This document shows, piece after piece, positions 14,933 through 23,009 of a DNA stretch of 39,197 bases; within the stretch, counting starts at the first letter, position 1, and each line of letters begins with the position of its first letter. Below the pieces are notes generated by a model. It ran no database searches. It saw only the letters and a program-made list of their open reading frames with translations, and was not told the origin of the DNA. Source of the DNA: Tenacibaculum agarivorans (lineage in GTDB: Bacteria > Bacteroidota > Bacteroidia > Flavobacteriales > Flavobacteriaceae). The stretch is from assembly GCF_001936575.1 (NCBI RefSeq), contig NZ_MSMP01000043.1, forward strand, positions 1 through 39,197, in the 5' to 3' direction. Made by a program: the position numbers and the translations under genes.

Positions 14933-15706
14933 ATGGAGATAACACCAAAGCTTACAGTAGTTGGAGCGGGTCCAGGAGATGTTGACTTAATCACATTAAA
15001 AGCAATTAAAGTATTAAAGCAAGCAAATGTTGTATTATATGATGCTTTAGTCAACCCTGAACTTTTAGACTATGTAAACCCTAGTGCAGAATTAATTTTT
15101 GTGGGGAAGCGAAGAGGTTGTTATCGTTATCAACAAGAACAAATAAATGAACTCATTGTAGCTCGTGGAAAATCACATGGACATGTAGTTCGTCTAAAAG
15201 GAGGAGACCCATTTATTTTTGGAAGAGGCGCTGAAGAGATGGAATATGCAGCAGAAAATGGATTGGAAGCGGCTGTTGTGCCAGGTATCTCATCATCTTT
15301 AGCTGTACCAGCTTATCAAAATATTCCTTTGACAAAGCGTGGAAGTACAGAGAGCTTTTGGGTGATTACAGGTACAACAAAGAAGCACAAACTTTCTGAA
15401 GATGTGGAGTTAGCAGCTAAATCAAATGCTACTGTAGTCATTTTAATGGGAATGAGTAAACTTTCACAAATAGTTTCGTTATTTCAACAAGAAGGAAAAC
15501 ATGATTTACCTGTAGCTATAATTCAAGAAGGAACAACTCCTCAAGAAAAAGTAGGTATCGGAACGGTAACTACTATTGAAGAAATTGTTGAAGAAAAACA
15601 ATTAAGTAATCCAGCAATTATAGTTTTAGGAGACGTTGTAAGTCATCGCCAAAAACTGCATGCAATTCAGAAAGAAGTACTAATTAAAGGGTATGACAAT
15701 GAGTGA
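14933..15706 (+). CDS. cobA: Uroporphyrinogen-III C-methyltransferase
   Basis: A 257-aa SUMT that transfers two methyl groups from SAM to uroporphyrinogen III, giving precorrin-2, the first step to siroheme. Signatures are VVGAGPGDVDLITLKA near the N-terminus, YDALVNPELL, VGKRRG, VRLKGGDPFIFGRG, VVPGISSSLAVPAY and PLTKRG. The length is typical of a stand-alone SUMT (not fused to CysG-N). It follows the sulfite reductase by 12 bases, whose siroheme it serves, and overlaps the next gene. Because precorrin-2 is also the entry to B12, it could feed corrinoid synthesis, but no cobalamin genes are nearby. Confidence 0.95.
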   Translation: MEITPKLTVVGAGPGDVDLITLKAIKVLKQANVVLYDALVNPELLDYVNPSAELIFVGKRRGCYRYQQEQINELIVARGKSHGHVVRLKGGDPFIFGRGAEEMEYAAENGLEAAVVPGISSSLAVPAYQNIPLTKRGSTESFWVITGTTKKHKLSEDVELAAKSNATVVILMGMSKLSQIVSLFQQEGKHDLPVAIIQEGTTPQEKVGIGTVTTIEEIVEEKQLSNPAIIVLGDVVSHRQKLHAIQKEVLIKGYDNE

Positions 15707-16280
15707 AGAAAGAAATAATTTATACCCTATATTTTTAAAAACTAAACAATTAGAGGTATTAGTTATAGGAGGAGGATTTGTAGCTGAGGAAAAATTATCA
15801 TTTTTATTAAAGTCCAGTCCAGATGCAAAAGTAACTATAGTTTCTCCTATGTTCAGAGAAGGCACTGTAGCTTTAGCAAAAACGGGAGAAGTGATCATGA
15901 TAGAGGATGTATACCGTAAATCGTATTTAGAAGGAAAATACATTGTTATAGCTACTACAGATAAACCAGAAATAAATATGGAAGTTTATCATGATTGTAG
16001 AGCACAAAATACTTTAGTTAATGTTGCAGATAATCCACCTTTTTGCGATTTTTACATGGGCGGAATTGTAACTAAAGGAAATGTGAAAATAGCGATTTCA
16101 ACCAATGGGAAATCTCCAACAACGGCTAAACGATTACGCCAGTTTTTTGAAGAAGTAATTCCAGAAAAAATTGATGATTTAGTTAAAAATTTAAATGAAT
16201 ATAGAAAAACGCTAAAAGGAGACTTTGAGCAAAAAGTAGAACAATTAAACGAGTTTACTAAAAATTTAGTAGAAAAGTAA
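15693..16280 (+). CDS. Precorrin-2 dehydrogenase / sirohydrochlorin ferrochelatase-like (siroheme synthase N-terminal domain)
   Basis: A 195-aa protein equivalent to the N-terminal half of CysG or to Met8p. The NAD-binding turn VLVIGGGFVAEEKL, the segments VTIVSPMFR and VIATTDKPEIN, NVADNPPFCDFYMG, and KIAISTNGKSPTTAKRLR match the family. It oxidises precorrin-2 to sirohydrochlorin and may insert iron to give siroheme. Two starts are possible, ATG 15693 (MTMSEERNN) and ATG 15699 (MSEERNN), overlapping cobA by 14 or 8 bases; either gives a normal protein. The split of CysG into CobA plus this protein is common in Gram-positive bacteria and Bacteroidota. Whether it performs the iron insertion alone is not clear from sequence. 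Confidence 0.92.
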   Translation: MTMSEERNNLYPIFLKTKQLEVLVIGGGFVAEEKLSFLLKSSPDAKVTIVSPMFREGTVALAKTGEVIMIEDVYRKSYLEGKYIVIATTDKPEINMEVYHDCRAQNTLVNVADNPPFCDFYMGGIVTKGNVKIAISTNGKSPTTAKRLRQFFEEVIPEKIDDLVKNLNEYRKTLKGDFEQKVEQLNEFTKNLVEK

Positions 16281-16287
16281 AGTAAAA

Positions 16288-17343
16288 ATGATAGAAACAG
16301 ATATATTAATTATTGGAGCAGGACCAACAGGATTATTTACTGTATTTGAAGCAGGATTATTAAAGTTACGTTGTCATTTAATAGACGCATTGGCACAACC
16401 AGGAGGACAATGTTCAGAAATTTATCCTAAAAAACCAATTTACGATATTCCAGCATATCCAGAGATTTTAGCAGGTGATTTAACTAAAAAATTAATGGAG
16501 CAAATTAAACAATTTGAACCAGGTTTTACTTTAGGAGAGCGTGCAGATATTATAGAGAAGCAAGACGATGGAACATTTATTGTTACCACTAATAAAGGAA
16601 CTAAACATAAAGCACCAGTAGTTGCTATTGCGGGTGGATTGGGAAGTTTTGAACCTCGTAAACCACCAATTGCAAATATTACAGATTATGAAGATAAAGG
16701 TGTTGAATATATAATTAAGGAACCAGAATTATACAGAGATAAAAATGTAGTAATTGCTGGAGGTGGAGATTCAGCATTAGATTGGTCTATTTTCTTAACA
16801 GACGTAGCTAAATCAGTAACATTAATCCATAGAAGAAATGAATTTAGAGGAGCTTTAGACTCTGTAGAAAAAGTACAAGAACTAAAGAACTTAGGAAAGA
16901 TTAATTTGATTACACCAGCAGAAGTAAAAGGAATTATAGGAGAGGGACATGTAACTGGTGTAGCTGTAGAGCAAAAAGACAAAGAACCATTTATTATTGA
17001 TACAGATCACTTTATTCCATTATTTGGATTGGCGCCAAAATTAGGACCAATTGCAAATTGGGGGTTAGAGATTGAAAAGAATGCAATTAAGGTAAATAAC
17101 GCATTAGATTATCAAACAAATATTGAAGGTATTTATGCTATTGGAGACGTAAATACGTATCCAGGTAAATTAAAATTAATCTTATGTGGTTTCCATGAAG
17201 CAACTTTAATGTGTCAAAGTGCTTACAAGAGAATTCATCCAGATAAAAAATATGTGATGAAGTATACTACAGTTGGTGGTGTACAAGGTTTCGATGGAAC
17301 TAAAAAAGAAGCGCCTAAGGCAGTGGTAAAAGCAATCGAATAA
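16288..17343 (+). CDS. Thioredoxin reductase-like ferredoxin-NADP(+) reductase
   Basis: A 351-aa FAD/NAD(P) flavoprotein. The FAD motif is DILIIGAGPTGLFTVFEAG and the NAD(P) motif is VVIAGGGDSALDWSIFL. LIDALAQPGGQCSEIYP and the second FAD contact IYAIGDVNTYPGKLKLI are also present. There is no redox-active CxxC between the domains, which separates TrxR-like ferredoxin reductases (Bacillus YumC type) from true thioredoxin reductases. It would pass electrons from NADPH to the ferredoxins of this operon and so to sulfite reductase. It starts 7 bases after the siroheme gene and its stop shares one base with the next ATG (TAATG). Confidence 0.93.
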   Translation: MIETDILIIGAGPTGLFTVFEAGLLKLRCHLIDALAQPGGQCSEIYPKKPIYDIPAYPEILAGDLTKKLMEQIKQFEPGFTLGERADIIEKQDDGTFIVTTNKGTKHKAPVVAIAGGLGSFEPRKPPIANITDYEDKGVEYIIKEPELYRDKNVVIAGGGDSALDWSIFLTDVAKSVTLIHRRNEFRGALDSVEKVQELKNLGKINLITPAEVKGIIGEGHVTGVAVEQKDKEPFIIDTDHFIPLFGLAPKLGPIANWGLEIEKNAIKVNNALDYQTNIEGIYAIGDVNTYPGKLKLILCGFHEATLMCQSAYKRIHPDKKYVMKYTTVGGVQGFDGTKKEAPKAVVKAIE

Positions 17344-17675
17344 TGCAAGAAGATGTTAACATTAAAATAAAAGACAGAGAAGGTGTAATTCATGAGGTAG
17401 CTGCCCCGACAGATATGGCAATGAATCTAATGGAAGTAGTTCGTTCATATGAATTAGCTCCAGAAGGAACTATTGGTGTTTGTGGAGGAATGGCCATGTG
17501 TGCATCCTGTCAATGTTATGTAGTTTCTGATCATCAATTACCAGAAATGACTGATGATGAAGATGCGATGTTAGCTGAAGCATTCGATGTACAAGATAAT
17601 AGCAGATTGGGATGTCAGATTCGGATTACACCAGCTCTAGAAGGATTAGAAGTGGAGCTAGCACCTGAATATTAA
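17343..17675 (+). CDS. [2Fe-2S] ferredoxin (adrenodoxin type)
   Basis: A 110-aa plant/vertebrate-type ferredoxin with cluster ligands Cys47, Cys53, Cys56 and Cys91 (CGGMAMCASC, then RLGCQI), spaced C-x5-C-x2-C as in adrenodoxin-type proteins. The acidic stretch MTDDEDAMLAEAFDVQD is the usual partner-binding helix. Its start overlaps the reductase stop by one base, so the two are translated together and likely form a redox pair. The operon thus encodes two ferredoxins: this one and the 2x[4Fe-4S] one next to sulfite reductase. Which one feeds which enzyme cannot be decided from sequence. Confidence 0.93.
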   Translation: MQEDVNIKIKDREGVIHEVAAPTDMAMNLMEVVRSYELAPEGTIGVCGGMAMCASCQCYVVSDHQLPEMTDDEDAMLAEAFDVQDNSRLGCQIRITPALEGLEVELAPEY

Positions 17676-17698
17676 TTATATTTATATAAAATATTATC

Positions 17699-18421
17699 AT
17701 GCAATTTCATAACTATGACTTATCACTTAAAGATGATGTAGAACATTTTACAAAACAACTGTTTTATGCATTATTTGAAGATGTCTGTCAGGAGAAAGCA
17801 AATCGCTTAAAAGAAAAGTTTTTAAAAATCCTAGACGGTTTAGCAATAGAAAAAGCTGAAGAGATTTGGATGTATTATCAAACTTCTTTTTGTGATATTC
17901 GACAAAAATTAGACTCGGATGCTAAAGCTTTTGAAAACACCGATCCTGCATGTAAAAGTTTAGGAGAAGTGTATTTAGCGTATCCAGGTTTTCATGCTAT
18001 AGCTATCTATAGATTGAGTCATGAATTGTATAAAATCAAGGTACCGGTTTTACCAAGAATGATGAGTGAATATGGTCATAGCATTACAGGAGTAGATATT
18101 CATCCTGGAGCTACTATTGGAAATTCATTTTTTATAGACCATGCCACAGGAGTTGTAATTGGAGAAACCACAGTTATAGAAGATCATGTAAGTATTTATC
18201 AAGGAGTAACTCTAGGAGGAATACAAGTAAAGAAAGAATTGGCTGAAGTAAAAAGACATCCAACTATAGAAAGTAATGTAACAATTTATGCTAATGCCAC
18301 TATTTTAGGAAATATAACTGTAGGCGCAAACAGTACTATTGGAGCTAATGTTTGTATAACAAAGTCTATAGATCCTAATTCAACCGTAATTTATAAATCG
18401 CAAAACAGTATTTATACTTAA
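17699..18421 (+). CDS. Serine O-acetyltransferase (EpsC-like)
   Basis: A 240-aa enzyme that makes O-acetylserine from serine and acetyl-CoA for cysteine synthesis. The N-terminal 95 residues are helical. They are followed by YPGFHAIAIYRLSHELY and left-handed beta-helix repeats: VDIHPGATIGNSFFIDHATG with the catalytic Asp-His, VVIGETTVIEDHVSIYQGVT, RHPTIESNVTIYANATILG. The layout matches the EpsC branch of CysE found in Bacteroidota. The C-terminus ends YKSQNSIYT, without the DFxI-type tail that docks into CysK active sites; the final Ile-Tyr-Thr could still partly serve. It is followed after 13 bases by the cysteine synthase that uses its product. Confidence 0.92.
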   Translation: MQFHNYDLSLKDDVEHFTKQLFYALFEDVCQEKANRLKEKFLKILDGLAIEKAEEIWMYYQTSFCDIRQKLDSDAKAFENTDPACKSLGEVYLAYPGFHAIAIYRLSHELYKIKVPVLPRMMSEYGHSITGVDIHPGATIGNSFFIDHATGVVIGETTVIEDHVSIYQGVTLGGIQVKKELAEVKRHPTIESNVTIYANATILGNITVGANSTIGANVCITKSIDPNSTVIYKSQNSIYT

Positions 18422-18434
18422 GATATAAAAGTAT

Positions 18435-19322
18435 ATGAATTCAAAGAATATCACACATTTTGTAGGGAATACACCTTTAGTAGAAGCTACAAATATTATT
18501 AATAAAGAAAATGTTCGTTTATTTTTAAAGTTAGAAGGACATAATCCAGGAGGTAGTGTAAAAGATAGAGCTGCTTACTACATGATTTCAGAAGCTTTAA
18601 AGAAAAATAACATCAAAAAAGGGGATACTTTAGTAGAGGCTACTAGCGGTAATACAGGTATTGCCTTAGCTTTAATGGCGAAAGTATTGGGTTTAAATAT
18701 GGTGTTAGTAATGCCAGAGCACGCTACTATAGAACGTGTGAAAACTATGAGAGCTTATGGTGCTGAAGTAATTTTAACACCTTCTGAAGTAGGAATGGAA
18801 GGAGCTATAGATCATGCTTTAGAATTAAAATATAAAAAAGGATATTTTAGATTAAATCAGTTTGATAATTTAGATAATCCAAAAGCACATTACAGTACTA
18901 CCGGACCAGAAATTTGGAGAGATACGGAAGGTAAGGTTACCCATTTTGTGTCTGCTATGGGAACTACAGGAACTATAACAGGAGTATCAGATTATTTGAA
19001 AGAACAAAATAAAGATATTACTATAGTTGGAGTTCAGCCTAAAGAAGGAGCAAGAATTCCTGGAATACGAAAATGGCCTGAAGAATATTTGCCAGCAATT
19101 TTTAAAAGAGAAAAAATAGATCAAGTTCTTGAAGTTAGTCAAGAGGAAGCTAAAAAAATGGCTGTTCGTTTAGCACAAGAAGAAGGTATTTTTTCTGGAA
19201 TGAGTAGTGGAGGTGCAGTAGCTTCTGCATTAAAACTAGCAGAAACATTAGATGAAGGAATCATTGTGGCAATTATTTGTGATCGAGGAGATCGTTATCT
19301 GTCATCAGATATTTTTGTATAA
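18435..19322 (+). CDS. cysM: Cysteine synthase B-type
   Basis: A 295-aa PLP enzyme that forms cysteine from O-acetylserine and sulfide (CysM forms also accept thiosulfate). Motifs are VGNTPLVEATN, the PLP site NPGGSVKDRAA with Lys43, EATSGNTGIAL, the phosphate loop MGTTGTITGVSDYL, and SGMSSGGAVASALKL. The PGIRKWPEEYLP segment and the length are typical of CysM rather than the longer CysK. It is the last gene of the cys operon and is followed at 19346 by a strong terminator, so it closes the path from sulfate to cysteine. Confidence 0.94.
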   Translation: MNSKNITHFVGNTPLVEATNIINKENVRLFLKLEGHNPGGSVKDRAAYYMISEALKKNNIKKGDTLVEATSGNTGIALALMAKVLGLNMVLVMPEHATIERVKTMRAYGAEVILTPSEVGMEGAIDHALELKYKKGYFRLNQFDNLDNPKAHYSTTGPEIWRDTEGKVTHFVSAMGTTGTITGVSDYLKEQNKDITIVGVQPKEGARIPGIRKWPEEYLPAIFKREKIDQVLEVSQEEAKKMAVRLAQEEGIFSGMSSGGAVASALKLAETLDEGIIVAIICDRGDRYLSSDIFV

Positions 19323-19345
19323 CAATAGAAATTTAAAAATAAAGT

Positions 19346-19380
19346 AAAAAGGGATTTGTGTTTATCACAAATCCCTTTTT
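19346..19380 (+). terminator. Strong intrinsic terminator of the cys operon
   Basis: A perfect 10-bp stem GGGATTTGTG (19351-19360) / CACAAATCCC (19366-19375) with loop TTTAT, flanked by A5 and T5, with further Ts after one G. The A/T flanks make it able to stop transcription in both directions. Confidence 0.93.
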
Positions 19381-19452
19381 GTTTTCACTGAAAACAGTGT
19401 AAAAATCTCATGTACTAAAAACTAATTTTATGCTGAATTCAACAGATAAATT

Positions 19453-20955
19453 ATGAGACTGATTTTTAAAATTTTTGTTCTTTTTCTATGTTCAATTTTT
19501 TCATTTTGTTCAAGTGATGATAAATTAGATAACGTTACAGATGATGAAGTGTCTGTAGGAGAAACACCTTCAGATGATACTACTTCAGAGAGTACTACCT
19601 CAATAACGAAAGGAGGAATAACATGGAGTTTTGATGAAACACAAACAGGTAGATTTTTAGATGGGAGTCCATGGATTTTGAGCAATGGGAATATAAAACT
19701 CACAGCTACGTTGCCAGCTTCAAAAAAAGGTAGAAATGGAGGTTTTGTAAATCCAGATAACTCTTTTAGTAATGGGTCAGATGACAGAATAAAATTTAAC
19801 GATTATAAGCATGAAGAAAATATAACCAGTTTAGAAAAATTACCAATCAATTTAATGCCTGGAAATTCATATCTGCAAACTAAAAGTAAAGGTTCAGATG
19901 CACCAGGAGATAATAGTGATTTAGAAGAGATTCAAGTGCTAACAGTCTTAGATCAAGTGCCTCCAACAGAAAGTTTTAGACCGCCATATTCAGGAACGTT
20001 AAAACCGATTTACAAAAAAACAGATATTAAATGGAGTAACCTTCCTTCATATACCAATACAGCGAATACTCCGAGTATAGAAGAATGTTTACGTTATTTT
20101 TCAGGAGGTCCTTACATGAAAATTAAAACAGGTTTTGCTGATCGATATTGGCATGCTGATGCGAATCATCCTAATGGAGAATATGGTAGAGAAATCGCTA
20201 AAAGTACAGGTAAAGCATTAATTAGAGTGATGTTAGAAGGAACGCAATCGGAAAAAGAAGAATTAGTCATAGCTTTAATTCAAGCAGGAATTGATTGTTA
20301 TGGAGCAGCTAAGTCAGGATTGAGTTGGGATGCTGATGGAGGACATAACCAAGGAGCAAAAATGCTGATTTTATTTGCAGGAAAAATGTTAGAATCACAA
20401 GAGCTACTTGAAGTAGTCAATTGGGAAAAAACAGACATATTCCAAGAAGATCAACAAGCCTTTTATATCAATCAAGAAGCTGTAGATATTTCTAATGGTA
20501 ACGGAACAGAAAATTGGGATCCAGATGAAAGAAATGGAGCGGCAAAAAAATATGAGGTAGCAGATATCGGAAGACCAGAATGGGGAATTAGACATTATAG
20601 AAGTTCAAAAAGAAGTGATATGGCTTGGCATTCTCGATATCGACAAGTGTCGGGAAGTGCTCAATTTTCTCATTGTTTAGCGGCCTACTTAATGGATGTT
20701 CAAAAAGAGTGGAATCATAGTGCTTGGTTTGATTATTTTCTAAATAGGTATTACATCGTTGAAAGTGGAAATGATCCAGCTACTAAAGCAAAATCAGGTA
20801 TTGGAAATGGAGCTAATAGTATCACCACTTTTGCAAGTGAAGTATACCTGAAGCATATTAATCCAACGCCTTCTAACACTGTACCAGCGAAAAGTAGCAT
20901 TGATGGGGTGGTATTAGGTAAAGTTTCAATTATTAAAGATCTAGAACCGAGATGA
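19453..20955 (+). CDS. Putative secreted lipoprotein of unknown function
   Basis: A 500-aa protein I cannot place in a named family. Residues 1-18 are hydrophobic (LIFKIFVLFLCSIFSF) followed by Cys19-Ser-Ser-Asp-Asp, the Cys plus acidic start usual for Bacteroidota surface lipoproteins, although the lipobox itself (FSFC) is weak. Residues 23-55 are a Ser/Thr/Asp-rich linker. The mature part begins GGITWSFDE and GRFLDGSPWIL, a pattern I associate with large exported proteins of Planctomycetes and Bacteroidota that resemble polysaccharide-active proteins, but no catalytic site is identifiable. Helical segments with His/Trp/Tyr residues (DADGGHNQGAKMLILFAGKM, MAWHSRYRQVSGSAQFSHC) hint at an alpha-barrel. 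It is flanked by terminators at 19346 and 21000, so it is transcribed alone. Confidence 0.72.
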   Translation: MRLIFKIFVLFLCSIFSFCSSDDKLDNVTDDEVSVGETPSDDTTSESTTSITKGGITWSFDETQTGRFLDGSPWILSNGNIKLTATLPASKKGRNGGFVNPDNSFSNGSDDRIKFNDYKHEENITSLEKLPINLMPGNSYLQTKSKGSDAPGDNSDLEEIQVLTVLDQVPPTESFRPPYSGTLKPIYKKTDIKWSNLPSYTNTANTPSIEECLRYFSGGPYMKIKTGFADRYWHADANHPNGEYGREIAKSTGKALIRVMLEGTQSEKEELVIALIQAGIDCYGAAKSGLSWDADGGHNQGAKMLILFAGKMLESQELLEVVNWEKTDIFQEDQQAFYINQEAVDISNGNGTENWDPDERNGAAKKYEVADIGRPEWGIRHYRSSKRSDMAWHSRYRQVSGSAQFSHCLAAYLMDVQKEWNHSAWFDYFLNRYYIVESGNDPATKAKSGIGNGANSITTFASEVYLKHINPTPSNTVPAKSSIDGVVLGKVSIIKDLEPR

Positions 20956-20999
20956 TCAATTAGATTATTTAGCTAAGCTTTACAATAAAATAGTTCCCG

Positions 21000-21030
21000 C
21001 CTCAAGTTTTTTTAGACTTGAGGTTTTTTT
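21000..21030 (+). terminator. Intrinsic terminator after the lipoprotein gene
   Basis: An 8-bp stem CCTCAAGT (21000-21007) / ACTTGAGG (21016-21023) with a T-rich loop, followed by seven Ts (21024-21030). It lies 45 bases after the lipoprotein stop and isolates that gene from gmk. Confidence 0.9.
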
Positions 21031-21101
21031 AATGATAAATTTAAGGAAGGATCAATTCTAATATGGAATGAAATAAAAATAATTTCAATTGATATTTCTA
21101 A

Positions 21102-21109
21102 TACCTTTG
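21102..21109 (+). promoter_or_regulatory. Putative -7 box before gmk
   Basis: TACCTTTG fits the Bacteroidota TAnnTTTG consensus and lies 22 bases before the gmk ATG. No TTG stands at the right distance upstream (TAA at -33), so this is a weak call. It is supported mainly by the terminator just before it, which means gmk needs its own promoter. Confidence 0.35.
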
Positions 21110-21131
21110 CTCAAAGTAAATTTAAAATGGT

Positions 21132-21704
21132 ATGAATTTTAAGGAAAAAGTTATCATTTTTTCAGCTCCTTCAGGAGCAGGAAAAACAACTATAGTTAAA
21201 CATTTACTTTCAGTAAACACCAAACTCGTCTTTTCAATTTCAGCCTGTAGTAGAGCTAAAAGACTTACAGAAGTTGATGGAATAGATTATCATTTTTTTT
21301 CGATTGAAGATTTTAAAAATAAAATAACATCTCAGGCATTTATTGAATGGGAGGAAGTATACAAAGATAATTTCTATGGTACGTTAAAATCTGAAGTAGA
21401 AAGATTGTGGAAAGAAGACAAAGTAATTGTTTTTGATGTAGATGTAATTGGAGGGATAAACCTGAAAAAATATTTTGGAACCAAAGCATTATCAATTTTT
21501 GTAAAAGCTCCGTCTGTAGAAGAATTAGAAAGAAGATTAAGAAATCGAAAAACAGAAACAGAAACTACACTTCATAATAGGATAAAAAAAGCTACAAAAG
21601 AAATTAGCTATGCTAAAGAATTTGATAGAGTTTTAGTAAATGATATTTCAGAGATTTCTTGTAAAGAAGCGGAAACAATTGTGAATTCATTTATAGAAAA
21701 CTAA
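21132..21704 (+). CDS. gmk: Guanylate kinase
   Basis: A 190-aa protein of normal Gmk length that phosphorylates GMP to GDP in the cytosol. The P-loop is FSAPSGAGKTT (Lys18). The GMP-binding segment reads SACSRAKRLTEVDGIDYHFF where most enzymes have STTRxPRxGE; both arginines, the Glu and the Tyr are kept but the Thr pair and Pro are changed. FIEWEEVYKDNFYGTLKSE, VIFDVDV-like VIVFDVDVIGG, and the lid region ERRLRNRKTETETTL are present. It stands alone between a terminator and the second SAM riboswitch. The changes suggest it may be a paralog rather than the main housekeeping copy, which would need the full genome to decide. Confidence 0.88.
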   Translation: MNFKEKVIIFSAPSGAGKTTIVKHLLSVNTKLVFSISACSRAKRLTEVDGIDYHFFSIEDFKNKITSQAFIEWEEVYKDNFYGTLKSEVERLWKEDKVIVFDVDVIGGINLKKYFGTKALSIFVKAPSVEELERRLRNRKTETETTLHNRIKKATKEISYAKEFDRVLVNDISEISCKEAETIVNSFIEN

Positions 21705-21736
21705 AATACAAATATTTAAAAATAAGTTTTAAAACT

Positions 21737-21767
21737 TTGTATAGTAAAAAATAAACCAATAACTTTG
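21737..21767 (+). promoter_or_regulatory. Promoter of the metH-metF operon
   Basis: TTG at 21737-21739, a 20-base spacer, and TAACTTTG at 21760-21767, a full match to the TAnnTTTG box. Transcription would start near 21774, about 20 bases before the riboswitch P1 helix. This is among the clearest promoters in the window. Confidence 0.68.
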
Positions 21768-21793
21768 TAATTCAGTTCATAAACATTTTTATA

Positions 21794-21944
21794 GTTATCA
21801 AGAAAGGTGGAGGGAATAGACCCTTTGAAGCCTTAGCAACCCTTTATACATGCTAACATCTGTTCAGTATTTATAAAGAAGGTGCTAAATTCTACTGTTA
21901 ATCCTGAATTAAATTCAGGATCTATAATAAAACAGAGAGATAAC
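21794..21944 (+). promoter_or_regulatory. SAM-I (S-box) riboswitch before metH
   Basis: It has the same core as the first copy (GGTGGAGGGA, GACCCTTTGAAGCC, GCAACC, AAGGTGCTAAATTCTAC), with P1 formed by GTTATC (21794-21799) and GATAAC (21939-21944). P4 is much longer here: CTGTT (21895-21899) pairs with AACAG (21931-21935) and carries a 9-bp hairpin ATCCTGAAT/ATTCAGGAT (21901-21921). It responds to SAM by homology. Between aptamer and gene, TCCTGATA (21965-21972) and TATCAGGA (21989-21996) can form an 8-bp stem that ends one base before the metH ATG, a possible translation-blocking platform. Confidence 0.94.
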
Positions 21945-21997
21945 CCAAAGAATACTTCTTCTTTTCCTGATAGCTTACATATAATAAATATCAGGAT

Positions 21998-23005
21998 ATG
22001 TCAAGCATTTTTACAGAAATACAAAAAAGAATTCTCGTCTTAGACGGTGCAATGGGAACTATGCTTCAGGAATTTAAATTCACTGAGGAAGATTTTCGTG
22101 GAGAACGATTCAAAACACATCATATTCCATTAAAAGGGAATAATGACTTGCTATCTATTACTCAACCAGAAGCAGTAAAATCTGTTCATAGAAAATATTT
22201 AGAAGCAGGAGCAGATATTATTGAAACCAATACTTTTTCTGGAACAACTATAGCTATGGCAGATTATGATATGGAAGACTTAGTGTATGAGTTAAATTTC
22301 GAATCAGCGAAAATAGCTAAAGAAGTAGCAGATGAATTTACAGCACAAAATCCAGATCAACCTCGTTTTGTAGCAGGATCTATTGGCCCTACAAATCGAA
22401 CAGCGAGTCTGTCTCCAGATGTAAATAAACCAGAATATAGGGCGGTTACTTTTGATGAACTACGAATAGCTTATAAACAGCAAATAGAGGCTTTAATAGA
22501 TGGTGGATCAGATGTATTATTAGTGGAAACTATTTTTGATACGTTAAACGCTAAAGCTGCAATTTTTGCTATTGAAGAGGTAAAAGAAGAAAGAGAAATA
22601 GATATCCCTATTATGGTTTCTGGAACAATTACTGATGCAAGTGGAAGAACATTGTCAGGTCAAACAGTTGAAGCTTTCTTAATTTCAATGTCACATATTC
22701 CTTTATTAAGTGTTGGATTTAATTGTGCTTTAGGAGCAGAACAATTAAAACCATATTTAAAGCGATTAGCACATAATACAGATTTTTTCACTTCAGCCCA
22801 TCCAAATGCAGGGTTACCAAATGCTTTCGGAGAATATGACCAAAGTCCAAAGGAAATGAGTGATTTAATAGAAAGTTATTTAAAAGATGAATTGATAAAT
22901 ATTATAGGAGGGTGTTGTGGAACTTCACCAGCTCATATTAAAGCTATTGCAGATGTGGCAAAAAACTATAAACCTCGTTTATTAAAAGAATTAACTACAA
23001 ATTAA
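21998..23005 (+). CDS. metH: Methionine synthase, part 1: homocysteine-binding domain
   Basis: A 335-aa protein equal to the first module of cobalamin-dependent methionine synthase (about 330 residues of E. coli MetH). It opens with RILVLDGAMGTMLQEF and has GADIIETNTFSGTTIAMADY, FVAGSIGPTNRTASLSPD and LLVETIFDT. The zinc ligands that activate homocysteine are Cys243 (VGFNCALGAEQL) and Cys306/Cys307 (IGGCCGTSPAHI). The rest of MetH is encoded separately at 23291, with a small ABM-fold gene in between. The split falls exactly at the domain boundary and both pieces are intact, so this is a two-subunit enzyme rather than a frameshift. It is the first gene after the second SAM riboswitch. ATG 21998 gives the family start. 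Confidence 0.95.
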   Translation: MSSIFTEIQKRILVLDGAMGTMLQEFKFTEEDFRGERFKTHHIPLKGNNDLLSITQPEAVKSVHRKYLEAGADIIETNTFSGTTIAMADYDMEDLVYELNFESAKIAKEVADEFTAQNPDQPRFVAGSIGPTNRTASLSPDVNKPEYRAVTFDELRIAYKQQIEALIDGGSDVLLVETIFDTLNAKAAIFAIEEVKEEREIDIPIMVSGTITDASGRTLSGQTVEAFLISMSHIPLLSVGFNCALGAEQLKPYLKRLAHNTDFFTSAHPNAGLPNAFGEYDQSPKEMSDLIESYLKDELINIIGGCCGTSPAHIKAIADVAKNYKPRLLKELTTN

Positions 23006-23009
23006 ACTT

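Noticed and set aside
16288..17343. Thioredoxin reductase.
   Set aside because: No CxxC redox pair between the FAD and NAD(P) parts; the sequence and the ferredoxin gene that overlaps it fit a ferredoxin-NADP reductase.
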